Source: Enterococcus ratti
GTDB taxonomy: Bacteria > Bacillota > Bacilli > Lactobacillales > Enterococcaceae
Direction of reading: 5' to 3'
Length of the DNA stretch: 64,000 nt
Assembly (NCBI RefSeq): GCF_001886195.1
Contig: NZ_JXLB01000008.1
Coordinates: 1-64,000 of the forward strand
A model generated the notes under the pieces. The model searched no databases and was not told the origin of the DNA. It was given only the letters and a program-made list of their open reading frames with translations. The translations under genes were made by a program, and so were the position numbers. Within the stretch, counting starts at the first letter, position 1, and every line of letters begins with the position of its first letter. Shown piece by piece: positions 48,539 to 57,810 of this stretch.

Positions 48539-48874
48539 CTTAAAAAATGTTCTTTGAAAATTTGATAAACGAGCATCACTGTTGATTCATGATAGTGATA
48601 AATATGAATGATTTGCTGTCTGTTCATGTTACGCTCAAAAAATGACAGTCCTGTTAACAGTGGCATGTTAACAGCAAAGGTATCGTTATAGTTCATTTGG
48701 TGAAGACGGAACAAGTAATTGCTAATTATGTAGCTATTTGTTTAAAGAAGGATTTCTTACGTTTGCTTTTTTCAAATTTTTATAGCGTTACGGGGTAGCT
48801 TTTTCCTAAAAAAGCAGGTTCGCATTTATCCTCAAAGTGTTTATGCCTTAAAATTTTCAAGGAGTGAGTATTAA
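48539..48874. other. Gap with hairpin and repeated GTTAACA motif
   Basis: No gene is supported. ATCACTGTTGATTCATGATAGTGAT at about 48576-48600 can pair as a hairpin. CTGTTAACAG (48651-48660) and TGTTAACA (48666-48673) are two palindromes whose centres lie 14 bases apart, a possible operator. A minus-strand open frame across 48424-48714 has no usable start context. Confidence 0.4.
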
Positions 48875-49075
48875 ATGTCAGAAATTCAGCAACTAATTCA
48901 TTTCATGCGTAGTGGCAAACGTAAACAGATCACGTTGAAAGAATATGAATACTTTGTTCGTAAAGAAGGCTGGACAAATGAAAGTAAAGCAAAATTGATC
49001 AACCAAATACAAAAGAGCGACATCTTACATTACGAATGTTGTAAACACAAGTACATTATTCGATTAATTCGGTAA
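48875..49075 (+). CDS. Small hypothetical protein (66 aa), possible DNA-binding regulator
   Basis: A 66-residue basic protein, well initiated (CAAGGAGTGAG upstream of ATG 48875). KQITLKEYEYFVRKEGWTNE near residue 18 followed by AKLINQIQKSDILHYECC suggests a compact helical fold. Two adjacent Cys and His (ECCKHKY) lie near the C-terminus. No family is recognised. It is followed closely by the adhesin gene and may belong to the module. Confidence 0.5.
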   Translation: MSEIQQLIHFMRSGKRKQITLKEYEYFVRKEGWTNESKAKLINQIQKSDILHYECCKHKYIIRLIR

Positions 49076-49158
49076 AATCATTCAAAAAAGGAATCGTTTA
49101 AGAAGTAATTTTCATAGTTAAAATCTAAAGCTTATTATTAAAAAACAGGAGAATTTTT

Positions 49159-52100
49159 ATGAAGAAAAAAAAGCAATTCATGCGAATATTTTTTATTATT
49201 AGTTTATTAATTACCTCTTTTAATACTACTTTTTCTGTTTTTTCGCTAGATTTAAATGTGTCACTTCAAGATCAGAAAAAAGTGTTTATTCAAGAAAATC
49301 AGATGATCCAAAAAGAAAACGGAAAATTATATACGTCAACTCCCTCTAATTATATTGAGGCATCAATAGCCCATATTTTTGGAAAGCTCAACACGAAGAA
49401 TCAAGAAGCAAATCAAACCATTTATGTAGATCCCAATGCGCATATTGCAAATATTGACATTTATTTGTCCAATGGCGGGCGCGAGTATGGTTGGTACGGT
49501 AAACGTGTAAATAATGAAATTGCACTATGTATAGAGCAAGGCGCAGCTCTTAATATTGGAAATAATCATGGGTACGCTGTTACTGAACATAATACAGAGC
49601 AAATGAAAAAAATTTCGTTGATTAAATATTATGGAATAATCCTCACTGGACATACTCTCCATAAAGAACTAATGACTCAACTTTTAGCATGGGAACAACA
49701 AGGAATTACACCTACTAGTATTTCCGGTGAATTTTCAATGGCAGATTATCAAGCGTTTAAATCTGATGTCATGGTTAATGTAGATAAATTCTATACAACG
49801 CCTTCTTTTGCCAATCAAACGGTTGACATAAAAGCAGGTAAAAGTATAACAATTACTGATACAACAGGAGCCTTCAGTAACTATAAGCATTCTCCTTCAA
49901 TGATTTCTCGGGGGATAAACATTCACAAAGAAGGAAGCAAATTAACCATTCTTGCAACAAAAGATGCTGAATCTTTCAGTAGACTTGAATTTGAATATGA
50001 TATCGTTTCATCTTTTCAAGGCGTTCCTTTGATTTATAAAAATCCTTATACACAAAATATGATGGTGGGTAGGGTGAGTGATCGCAAGAAGGTTTCTTTA
50101 AATATTAACGTCCTAAAAAATGGCAATGCCCGTGTACGTAAAGTCGATCAAACGACTAAGCAACCACTGGCAGGTGCCGTTTTTCGTTTTACCGCCTCTA
50201 CTGGTCAATCCAAAGAAATCACGACTGACTCAGATGGCTATGCCACGTGGAATGATTTATTAGTGGATACGAAAGTCACCATTCAAGAAATCAAAGCGCC
50301 AAATGGCTATGTGTTAAATCAGACACCTCAAACGATTACGATTAAAGCCAATGAAACGACAACGGTGACTTTGGATAATCAAGAACAACTTGCCAATCTC
50401 AAAGTCATCAAAGAAGACGAAGAAACAGGCAATACCTCACAAGGGGCGGCACAACTAGTGGGAGCCGTTTATGAGTTAACAGATCAGAATGGAAAATCCG
50501 TGGGGCAATTCACCATGAAAGAGATCAAAGGCGTGGCGCAAGCAGAACTGAAAGGCTTGAAGCTAGGAACATACACGTTACAAGAAATTAAAGCGCCAGA
50601 AGGCTACAATCTTGATCCAACAAAATATACGGTAGAGCTTACTTATGCCGGACAAAATGAAACCGTCGCACTTTATAGTAAAACAGTAAAAGATCGTGTG
50701 ATTAAAGGAAACATTGAAGGTTATAAATTTGGCTCACGTCCATTAATCCCGTCTACTGTTTTTGACATGCTTGAGCGAACGACAAAAACACCTCACGATA
50801 CAAAGCCACCTTTAGAAGGGATAGCGTTAACGGCTACATCGCATACAACAGGGCGAAAATACGTACAAGAAACAGGAAAGAATGGGTACTTTAAATTTGA
50901 AAACCTTCCTTATGATACGTATACCATTGAAGAAACAAAAGGCGTCGATGGGTATTTATTGATTGAACCATTTGAGGTCACGATTACTGAAGAAGGTTAT
51001 ACGCACTTCTTTTTATTAGAAGACAAGGTCATTGAATCGAAGCTGCACATTGTAAAAGTAGATGAGGAAACGGGGAAAAGTATTCCTTATGCCGGTGCTC
51101 AGTTTAAAATCTTTGATCGATGGGCTAATGAAGGAAACGGGGCATTTGTTTCCATGACTCGTCCGAATGATACCGAAAGTACGGATGTTTTTGAAACCAA
51201 TGAAAAAGGGGAAATCGTCACAACGGAAAGCTTGCCATGGGGGGTGGATCGCTATGAATTGCGTGAAATCAAAGCACCAGAAGGCTATGTGCCTTTAGAA
51301 AAACCGCTTGTTTTTAGTGTGACTGAAGAAGATGCCGGGGCACTGATTCGTCTAGAAGTACCGAATCGTCTTGCTCGTCAAGATATCCAATTAATTAAAA
51401 AAGATCATTTGAATGAGTATCCCTTAGCGAAAGTGCCATTTAAGCTATACAAAATTGAAAAAGAGGAACAGGGGAAAGAAAAGGAAACCTTAGTTGGTGA
51501 CTACTTGACAGATCAAGAGGGAAAGATCAGCATTAAGGCTCTTCCTTACGGTGAATATAGATTTGTTGAGAAAGAACCACTAGAGGGGTACTTACCTTTG
51601 GAAAAACCACTTGATTTTTCTGTGAAGGTTGAAAATGATGGGAAATTGCTGGTGCTAGAAGCTTATAACGAACGAGAAATGCTAGATATTACCACTTGCT
51701 TTGCGGATGTGAACGGACAAAAAGAAATTGATCCAACCATCGATCATCGTTTGAAGGACATGGTTTGGGTAAAAGGTGAAGCCATTGAAATCGGCCATAC
51801 CTATACCGTAGTTACTCAGTACAAAAACACGAAAACCGGAGAAGTTGTGAGTGAAGACACATCCACTTATACAGCGAAGAGCAAAGAAGATGAATTTGAA
51901 GTCTTTTTAAATTTGGCTGCGAACACTTTAAAAGAGGGTGATCAGATGACTGCCACACATATTTTGTACTATGAAGAAGAACAAGAAAATGAAGCAGGGC
52001 GTGAAGATGACCTATCTAATAAAGAACAGACCGTTACCTTTAAAATACCCGTACAACCAATCCAAAAGCAAGAATTACCAAAAACCGGAAGTAAAGAGTC

Positions 52101-52209
52101 GATGGTTATTATATGTATAGGATTGAGTTTATTTATTCTTGCCATTAGCGGTATCTATCGTTGTACAAAAAGAAACAGGAATAAAAGAAAAATTATACCC
52201 AATCAATGA
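49159..52209 (+). CDS. LPXTG-anchored thioester/isopeptide adhesin (SpaA-VaFE repeats)
   Basis: A 1016-residue surface protein. The signal peptide covers residues 1-30. A thioester domain follows (about 95-215), with Cys124 in LCIEQGAAL and Gln174 in MTQLLAWEQ, the pair that forms an internal thioester for covalent attachment to host surfaces. After a linker come about five SpaA/Cna_B-type domains (about 325-845), each with a Lys in K(V/E/K)D and a terminal Glu in IKAPEGY-like motifs, able to form isopeptide bonds. A VaFE-like domain (about 847-965) precedes the sorting signal LPKTG, a hydrophobic stretch and a basic tail. It heads a conjugation-type operon. GC is visibly higher in the repeat part (50100-52080). 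Confidence 0.9.
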   Translation: MKKKKQFMRIFFIISLLITSFNTTFSVFSLDLNVSLQDQKKVFIQENQMIQKENGKLYTSTPSNYIEASIAHIFGKLNTKNQEANQTIYVDPNAHIANIDIYLSNGGREYGWYGKRVNNEIALCIEQGAALNIGNNHGYAVTEHNTEQMKKISLIKYYGIILTGHTLHKELMTQLLAWEQQGITPTSISGEFSMADYQAFKSDVMVNVDKFYTTPSFANQTVDIKAGKSITITDTTGAFSNYKHSPSMISRGINIHKEGSKLTILATKDAESFSRLEFEYDIVSSFQGVPLIYKNPYTQNMMVGRVSDRKKVSLNINVLKNGNARVRKVDQTTKQPLAGAVFRFTASTGQSKEITTDSDGYATWNDLLVDTKVTIQEIKAPNGYVLNQTPQTITIKANETTTVTLDNQEQLANLKVIKEDEETGNTSQGAAQLVGAVYELTDQNGKSVGQFTMKEIKGVAQAELKGLKLGTYTLQEIKAPEGYNLDPTKYTVELTYAGQNETVALYSKTVKDRVIKGNIEGYKFGSRPLIPSTVFDMLERTTKTPHDTKPPLEGIALTATSHTTGRKYVQETGKNGYFKFENLPYDTYTIEETKGVDGYLLIEPFEVTITEEGYTHFFLLEDKVIESKLHIVKVDEETGKSIPYAGAQFKIFDRWANEGNGAFVSMTRPNDTESTDVFETNEKGEIVTTESLPWGVDRYELREIKAPEGYVPLEKPLVFSVTEEDAGALIRLEVPNRLARQDIQLIKKDHLNEYPLAKVPFKLYKIEKEEQGKEKETLVGDYLTDQEGKISIKALPYGEYRFVEKEPLEGYLPLEKPLDFSVKVENDGKLLVLEAYNEREMLDITTCFADVNGQKEIDPTIDHRLKDMVWVKGEAIEIGHTYTVVTQYKNTKTGEVVSEDTSTYTAKSKEDEFEVFLNLAANTLKEGDQMTATHILYYEEEQENEAGREDDLSNKEQTVTFKIPVQPIQKQELPKTGSKESMVIICIGLSLFILAISGIYRCTKRNRNKRKIIPNQ

Positions 52210-52257
52210 AAGTATTTGGCAATTTAAATGAGAGAAGAAAGGATGGCGTGATCAAAT

Positions 52258-53970
52258 ATGAAAAAATTGATTTTTAAAGAACACTTTTTAAAAAAGAATA
52301 GAACTAGAATCACGTATGGTTTTTTTGTTTTACTTGTAGGTGGAGGGATCATAGGAAGTATTAGCTATCATATGAATAAACCAAACGAAGAAAGAGAAAA
52401 TAGTAAACAACATCAAGTAGCTAATATTTTACTAGAAAAAGACACTGAAAAACGAATAATAAAAAATAACTATTTTTTAGAAGCTAACCATGATCCGGCT
52501 GCTTTAGTATGTGAGCAATTTAATTATTCAAGTTCAATAAATGAATCAATGGATGCAACAATCCAACAATTAGAAGAGGAAGTAGATCAATTAGTCGTTA
52601 CTTTTGCAAAAGAAAAAAATAAAAAAGAAGCCGTAACTACTTTAGAAAATTCTCAAAAAATTTCAACATCTGAAAAAAAGCATTCAAATTTCCACCCAGT
52701 AGATTCGGCCGAAAAAGAAAATTCATTTCATAACCAACAAAAAATTTGGCGTCATCCACAACTAGTAATTGCTTCATCATCTATAATTATCAATCAGCAC
52801 GATCATTTTGATCCTTTAGATTATTTTAAAATCATCTCCGGTAGCGATCCTTCACCGAAAGTAGCATATAATTTTATTGATACTTCTAAATTAGGTGAAC
52901 AGAAATTTTTTATTCAAATGACGGATTCTTCAGGTGCGGTTTTTCATCAGATAATCCATTTTTTTATCAATAGTCTTCCAATTCTTTCACTAAACGATTC
53001 CAGCTTACATCATCCTATTGGTAAACCTCTTGATTTGTTAAAAGGAGTCTCGGCTTTTGATCAAGAAGATGGTGTCTTAACTTCAAAAGTTCAGATTAAT
53101 ACAAATTTAGATATTCAAGTAGAAGGAACATACGATGTGATGTATTCGATCATTGATCGCCATGGAGCACAAACGTCAGTAAATAGAACCGTTAAGATTG
53201 AAAATAAGGCACCAGTACTTCATGTATCAGAGCTAATTGAACACCAAATTAATCAGTTTTTGAATGTTTTTGATTATGTTCAAGCATCAGATACTGAAGA
53301 CGGGAATATTCAATTGGATGAATCCAATCTTTTAGAAACAAATTTAAATTTAAAAAAAGAAGGGGAATACTTTTTTAAAATTGGTAACGTGAAAGACAGT
53401 CATGGAAAATTTGCAGAAGAACGAACGTTTATTGTACAAATAACAAATGAAGCACCAAAAATACAACAGGCTAATATGCAAGTCAACGTTTTTTCTTCTT
53501 TGAAAAAAGAAGATTACCTTGCACAGTTGATTGTTTCAGATCGTGAAGATTCAGCAGAGCGTTTAAAAATAGAATTAGACGAATTTGCATGGAATCAATT
53601 GGATACTACTAAATGCCAAAGGCATGTTATTCCTATTAAGGTAACAGATACAAATGGCAAAACAACAAGCAGCAGCGGGGAAATAACGATTGTTAATGAG
53701 TCTCCTAAATTTATCGGAGTGGTAGACAGAAAATTAACAATCGGAGAAAAATTTGATCCTTTGGCGGGAATCAGCATTTATGATAAAGAAGAATCGTTGT
53801 TTTTAACTGACGTTGATGTAACTGAGACAGTTGATGTTAACACTCCTGGAATTTATACCATAAATTTGAGTATAAATGATTCCTTTGAACGAGTTACTAC
53901 TAGTTATCAATTAACCGTCACCGATAATCAAGAAATGAAAGAAAAGGAGAGAAAAGATGGACTATTTTGA
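52258..53970 (+). CDS. Membrane-anchored protein with Ig-like (DUF5011-type) repeats
   Basis: A 570-residue protein with one N-terminal TM (about residues 22-40, FVLLVGGGIIGSI) and a large outside region. The first 150 residues outside are polar and low-complexity, followed by four bacterial Ig-like modules of the DUF5011 type (repeats of D-x-E-D-G and the T-Y-x-V-x-Y/F-x-V-x-D pattern, for example FDQEDGVLTSKV and ASDTEDGNIQLD). It has no LPXTG. It probably works with the neighbouring adhesin as a cell-surface part of the conjugation-like apparatus. Its 3' end overlaps the next gene by 14 bases. Confidence 0.72.
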   Translation: MKKLIFKEHFLKKNRTRITYGFFVLLVGGGIIGSISYHMNKPNEERENSKQHQVANILLEKDTEKRIIKNNYFLEANHDPAALVCEQFNYSSSINESMDATIQQLEEEVDQLVVTFAKEKNKKEAVTTLENSQKISTSEKKHSNFHPVDSAEKENSFHNQQKIWRHPQLVIASSSIIINQHDHFDPLDYFKIISGSDPSPKVAYNFIDTSKLGEQKFFIQMTDSSGAVFHQIIHFFINSLPILSLNDSSLHHPIGKPLDLLKGVSAFDQEDGVLTSKVQINTNLDIQVEGTYDVMYSIIDRHGAQTSVNRTVKIENKAPVLHVSELIEHQINQFLNVFDYVQASDTEDGNIQLDESNLLETNLNLKKEGEYFFKIGNVKDSHGKFAEERTFIVQITNEAPKIQQANMQVNVFSSLKKEDYLAQLIVSDREDSAERLKIELDEFAWNQLDTTKCQRHVIPIKVTDTNGKTTSSSGEITIVNESPKFIGVVDRKLTIGEKFDPLAGISIYDKEESLFLTDVDVTETVDVNTPGIYTINLSINDSFERVTTSYQLTVTDNQEMKEKERKDGLF

Positions 53971-54160
53971 GCAAGCCATGGCATTATTTTCAAAAGGAGT
54001 TCTTGCTTCTGGCAGTTTGCTCACTGTATGGGGGATTATTCAACTTGGTACAGCAATCAAAGAACACAATGGTCCGGGAATGCAAAATGCTATTTTTCAA
54101 ATTGTTGGAGGGGGCGTGATCATTGCAGCTGGTGCTTGGGTAGCAACTATTTCAATTTAA
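53957..54160 (+). CDS. Small membrane protein, Maff2/VirB2-pilin-like
   Basis: A 67-residue protein with two TM segments (about 14-31, LASGSLLTVWGIIQLGTAI, and 45-65, FQIVGGGVIIAAGAWVATI) separated by a short Gly/Asn loop. The size, topology and place directly before a TrbL-like gene match Maff2-type/VirB2-like components of Gram-positive conjugation modules. Possible role: pilin-like or channel subunit. AAAGGAGAGAAAAG precedes the ATG; the start overlaps the upstream gene. Confidence 0.7.
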   Translation: MDYFEQAMALFSKGVLASGSLLTVWGIIQLGTAIKEHNGPGMQNAIFQIVGGGVIIAAGAWVATISI

Positions 54161-54164
54161 GGAA

Positions 54165-55007
54165 GTGACTAAGCTGGATGAAGCAATTGAATTTTTATTG
54201 CATATAATTGCGGATCAATTAAATTTCTCAAATGATCCTAAAAATAGCTTATTGCAAAACTTAGAAACATATCTACCAGATATTTATCAATACAGTGAAC
54301 TTATTATGAATATAGTGATAAAACCAGTTGCTTATTCTTTATTAGGTTTTTTATTATTATTGGAATTTCAACAAATCGCTCAAAAAGTTTATGGCAACTA
54401 TTCTGGTTTTGGTGGAATTGATTTATTTCTTCCTTTATCTCTAAAGTTAGGAATAAGTATGCTAGTGATGCGCCATTTAACGGTATTTATTCATACGATT
54501 ATGGAAATTAGTACCATGATCAGTCAAGGAATCAGCAAAATAGGCATTCAAGAAAGAAAAGGAGAAGCAATTGAATTTCTTTCATTAATGGAAGAAATTC
54601 ATCATTTAGAATTTTTTGAAAAGCTCATATTATTGATTATTTTGTTAATTCCTTTGATGCTATCTATTTTAACAAGTGTATTAGCCAAAATAGTGATTTT
54701 TTTGCGTTTTTTTGAAATGTACTTGTATTTTAGTATTTCACCGTTGCCACTTGTTACTTTTCTTCATGAAGAAATTAGTCAAGTAGGTAAAAATTTTTTT
54801 CGATTAGTTTGTGCCTCTTCATTACAGGGGATTTTATTATTTATTATTTTGAGTTTTCACCCACTGTTAACTCACGCTGTTTTTTCAATTGATGAAGCGC
54901 AAGGATTGATTGTTGTGATTAGTGGGATATCAGGCAATTGCATAATACTATGTGCTAGCTTATTTTATACCAGTAAGTGGGCTAAAACTATTATAGCGAT
55001 TGCTTAG
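54165..55007 (+). CDS. TrbL/VirB6-like membrane protein of the conjugation module
   Basis: A 280-residue polytopic membrane protein with about six TM segments: near 50-72, 95-115, 150-185, 188-205, 215-240 and 255-278. ELIMNIVIKPVAYSLLGFLLLLEF and the downstream hydrophobic helices fit TrbL/VirB6 (PrgH-type) proteins, which form the inner-membrane channel. Synteny (Maff2-like before, PrgI and VirB4 after) is the main evidence. The GTG start at 54165 overlaps its own Shine-Dalgarno AAGGAAGTGA, so the true start may be a few codons later. Confidence 0.75.
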   Translation: MTKLDEAIEFLLHIIADQLNFSNDPKNSLLQNLETYLPDIYQYSELIMNIVIKPVAYSLLGFLLLLEFQQIAQKVYGNYSGFGGIDLFLPLSLKLGISMLVMRHLTVFIHTIMEISTMISQGISKIGIQERKGEAIEFLSLMEEIHHLEFFEKLILLIILLIPLMLSILTSVLAKIVIFLRFFEMYLYFSISPLPLVTFLHEEISQVGKNFFRLVCASSLQGILLFIILSFHPLLTHAVFSIDEAQGLIVVISGISGNCIILCASLFYTSKWAKTIIAIA

Positions 55008-55019
55008 TTATCGTTTTGT

Positions 55020-55415
55020 ATGGAGGAAATAAATGTGAGTATTGAAGTACCTGTTAGAAAAGAAATTTTAGCTTATCAAGAAAAACTATTTTTTGGTTTT
55101 TCTTTAAGACAATTTCTATCTGGTGTAGTATCTTTCATTTTTGTAGTTCCATTAGGTATTTTAAATCACATGATTTGGAAAATGTCTGTTGATGATATAG
55201 GACTGTTTTTTATGTTAATCAGTGCACCTATTTTATCCATCGGGTGGCTTAAACCCAATCATTTACCTTTGGAAAAGTATTTACAGATTCGATGGAATTA
55301 TTTTAAACTACCAAAATATTATACTTATCTCATGATGGAGGAGACAAAAATAAATGGTGTGGTTGCTGGAAAGAGAAAAAGGCATCAAAAAAAACAAAAT
55401 GAATATGGAAACTAA
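55020..55415 (+). CDS. PrgI family conjugation membrane protein
   Basis: A 131-residue protein of the PrgI family, a VirB3-like partner of the VirB4 ATPase. Two TM segments (about 33-55 and 62-82) follow the conserved start VSIEVPVRKEILAYQEKLFFGFSLRQFLSG. The basic tail KRKRHQKKQ is typical. It overlaps the VirB4 gene by about 60 bases, so the two are translationally coupled. No strong ribosome binding site is needed here beyond GGAGG. Confidence 0.85.
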   Translation: MEEINVSIEVPVRKEILAYQEKLFFGFSLRQFLSGVVSFIFVVPLGILNHMIWKMSVDDIGLFFMLISAPILSIGWLKPNHLPLEKYLQIRWNYFKLPKYYTYLMMEETKINGVVAGKRKRHQKKQNEYGN

Positions 55416-57810
55416 TCATAAAAAAATTATTCGTTTAATGAAAAAGCAAAAGAAAAAAAGAAGACATTACCAAAAAAAAGAAGCGCCAAAAAAAAATGTT
55501 CAAGAGGCATTGTGTTACGAAAAAATGTTTGAAAGTGGTATTTGTGAAGTGATTCCTAATCATTATTCAAAGAGCATTAAGTTTTCAGATATCAATTATC
55601 AAATTGCACAACAAGAAGATCAAGTAATGATATTCAATAAATATTGTGAGCTGTTGAACAGCTTGGATGATACCATTCATTTAACGATTACATTACGAAA
55701 AAAACAAATAGATATTGAGGAAATTACTGAAAAACTTTTCTATGAAAAAAGAGGAGAACATTCTGATATTTATCGAGAAGAAATCAATCAGATGCTTTTT
55801 CAAAAAATAAATCAAGGTGAAAATCGTTTTACGAAAGAAAATTATTTAACATTTACCACCCAAGCAAATCATCTTGAACAAGCACAGCAGTTACTTGAAC
55901 GGATTGAACACAATCTGCTAGGAAATCTTTCCGAACTTGGTTCAATCGGCATGAAAATGGATGGTTTAAGTCGGCTAAAAATGATCAATCAATTATTGAA
56001 ATCAGAAAAAAATTTTCATTTTAGTTATGCAGATTTGGTGTATAGCGGGTTATCAACAAAAGCGATTATTGCACCTTCTAGTTTTAATTTCAAAAAGAAA
56101 AACTATTTTGAAATCGGTGAGGAATATGCACAAGTCATTTATTTAAAAGATTACCCAGCAAAATTGACTGATAAACTCATGGCAGATCTGATGGAAATTC
56201 CTGAAGAAATTACGCTGTCTCTTCATATTGATCCAATTAATCCTGATAAAGCCAACCATTTAGTCCAAACAAAAAAGGCCTACATGGAAGGAGATAAAGT
56301 AGCCGCACAACGAAAAGCGACACAAAAAGGATATGATCCTTATACGAATATTCCATATGAATTAACTAATAGTATCAATGAAGCAAATTTATTGCTGGAT
56401 GCTCTTATAAAAGAAGGACAGAAATTATTTTTTGTTTCCTTCTTTCTTTATTTTAGAACTAAAAAAAAAGAAAAATTAACCGATATTGCGGAGCAAATTT
56501 TAAGTATCGGCAGAAAAAACGGGTGTAGCTTTCACTATTTAAACTATTTACAATTAGAAGGAATGAATTCGGTTCTTCCTTTTGGAAAAAATTGGTTGAC
56601 GACAAGACGAACTTTAACAACAGCCAGTACGGCCATTTTTCTTCCTTTTACTGCACAAGAACTTAACCATAAAAATGGGAAATACTATGGTATGAACGAG
56701 TTAACGAAAAATATTGTAAGAATTAATCGAAAACGGTTAAATACGCCTAGTGGCATGATCTTAGGAAGTTCGGGTTCAGGAAAAGGCGTAGCTAAAAAAT
56801 ATGAAGAAATTACTACACTATTAGGAAATCCAGCCGACGAAATCCTTTCTATTGATCCGGAAGACGAAGATACACTGATAGGACAAGCCTTCAATGCTCA
56901 GATTGTTAAAATCGCACCCAACACAGACACATTTATCAATTTATTAGATATTTCAGATGATTTAAGCAATGAAGTAGATCCAGTAAAATTAAAGTCTGAT
57001 TTTTTATTAACTGCATTTGAAGCATTGATAGGCGGGCAATCTGGATTGAATTCTGCACAACGTTCCATTATTGATCGTGTCACTCGTTTCACTTATTTTA
57101 ACTATTTCAACTCTCAAGAAAAGAAAATGCCGACATTAGCAAAAGAATGGTTTAGCTTATTGAAAAGTCAGCCAGAAAAAGAAGCACAAGCATTGGCATT
57201 AGATTTAGAGTTATACATTGAAGGTTCACTGTCGGTTTTTTCCCATACAACGAATATTGAATTAAATAAACGGTTTATCGTATATAATACGAAACAACTA
57301 GGCAGTCAGTTAAAAACATTTGGAATGATGGTCGTTTTAGAACAGGTATGGAATCGCGTGGTGCGAAATCGGGACAGAGGAATTACAACATGGATTTATA
57401 TTGATGAAATGCAGTTGATGTTAAGTGACCCTTACTGTGAAAATTATTTTTTTGAGTTATGGAGTCGTATTCGAAAATGGGGGGCAATTCCTACGGGGAT
57501 CACACAAAACGTGGAGACGTTATTGCTTTCAGATAAAGCACGAAGAATGCTTAGTAACACTGAATTTATTATTATGTTAAAGCAAGCAAAAAGCGATCTT
57601 GATGAACTTTCATCTTTGTTTCGACTTTCCGCACAACAGCAAAAGCAATTAATTCACCCTGCAAAAGGTGCGGGGTTAATTCGGGCAGGAAAGGCTATTG
57701 TTCCTTTTTCGAATTCAGTTGATTCATCAACTAAATTGTACAAATTGATGACGACTGATCCAGATGATCGAGTAAAAGCAAAAATGGATCGTTTCAATGA
57801 AAAAATATAA
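55354..57810 (+). CDS. VirB4/TraE-type conjugation ATPase
   Basis: An 818-residue ATPase. The N-terminal half (about 1-440) is the family's membrane-associated domain; the C-terminal half is a RecA-like ATPase with Walker A LGSSGSGKGVAKK near residue 472, Walker B TWIYIDEMQLML near 680, and the C-terminal WSRIRKWGAIPTGITQN block. The P-loop Lys is followed by Gly instead of Ser/Thr, an unusual deviation. I keep the start at 55354 because GGAGGAG lies 10 bases upstream, inside PrgI. It powers translocation across the membrane. No coupling protein (VirD4) accompanies it. Confidence 0.92.
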   Translation: MVWLLEREKGIKKNKMNMETNHKKIIRLMKKQKKKRRHYQKKEAPKKNVQEALCYEKMFESGICEVIPNHYSKSIKFSDINYQIAQQEDQVMIFNKYCELLNSLDDTIHLTITLRKKQIDIEEITEKLFYEKRGEHSDIYREEINQMLFQKINQGENRFTKENYLTFTTQANHLEQAQQLLERIEHNLLGNLSELGSIGMKMDGLSRLKMINQLLKSEKNFHFSYADLVYSGLSTKAIIAPSSFNFKKKNYFEIGEEYAQVIYLKDYPAKLTDKLMADLMEIPEEITLSLHIDPINPDKANHLVQTKKAYMEGDKVAAQRKATQKGYDPYTNIPYELTNSINEANLLLDALIKEGQKLFFVSFFLYFRTKKKEKLTDIAEQILSIGRKNGCSFHYLNYLQLEGMNSVLPFGKNWLTTRRTLTTASTAIFLPFTAQELNHKNGKYYGMNELTKNIVRINRKRLNTPSGMILGSSGSGKGVAKKYEEITTLLGNPADEILSIDPEDEDTLIGQAFNAQIVKIAPNTDTFINLLDISDDLSNEVDPVKLKSDFLLTAFEALIGGQSGLNSAQRSIIDRVTRFTYFNYFNSQEKKMPTLAKEWFSLLKSQPEKEAQALALDLELYIEGSLSVFSHTTNIELNKRFIVYNTKQLGSQLKTFGMMVVLEQVWNRVVRNRDRGITTWIYIDEMQLMLSDPYCENYFFELWSRIRKWGAIPTGITQNVETLLLSDKARRMLSNTEFIIMLKQAKSDLDELSSLFRLSAQQQKQLIHPAKGAGLIRAGKAIVPFSNSVDSSTKLYKLMTTDPDDRVKAKMDRFNEKI

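Noticed and set aside
48424-48714. 96-codon minus-strand frame (HQMNYNDTFAVNMPLLTG)
   Set aside because: The translation looks somewhat protein-like, but there is no start signal and it overlaps the better supported 84-aa gene.
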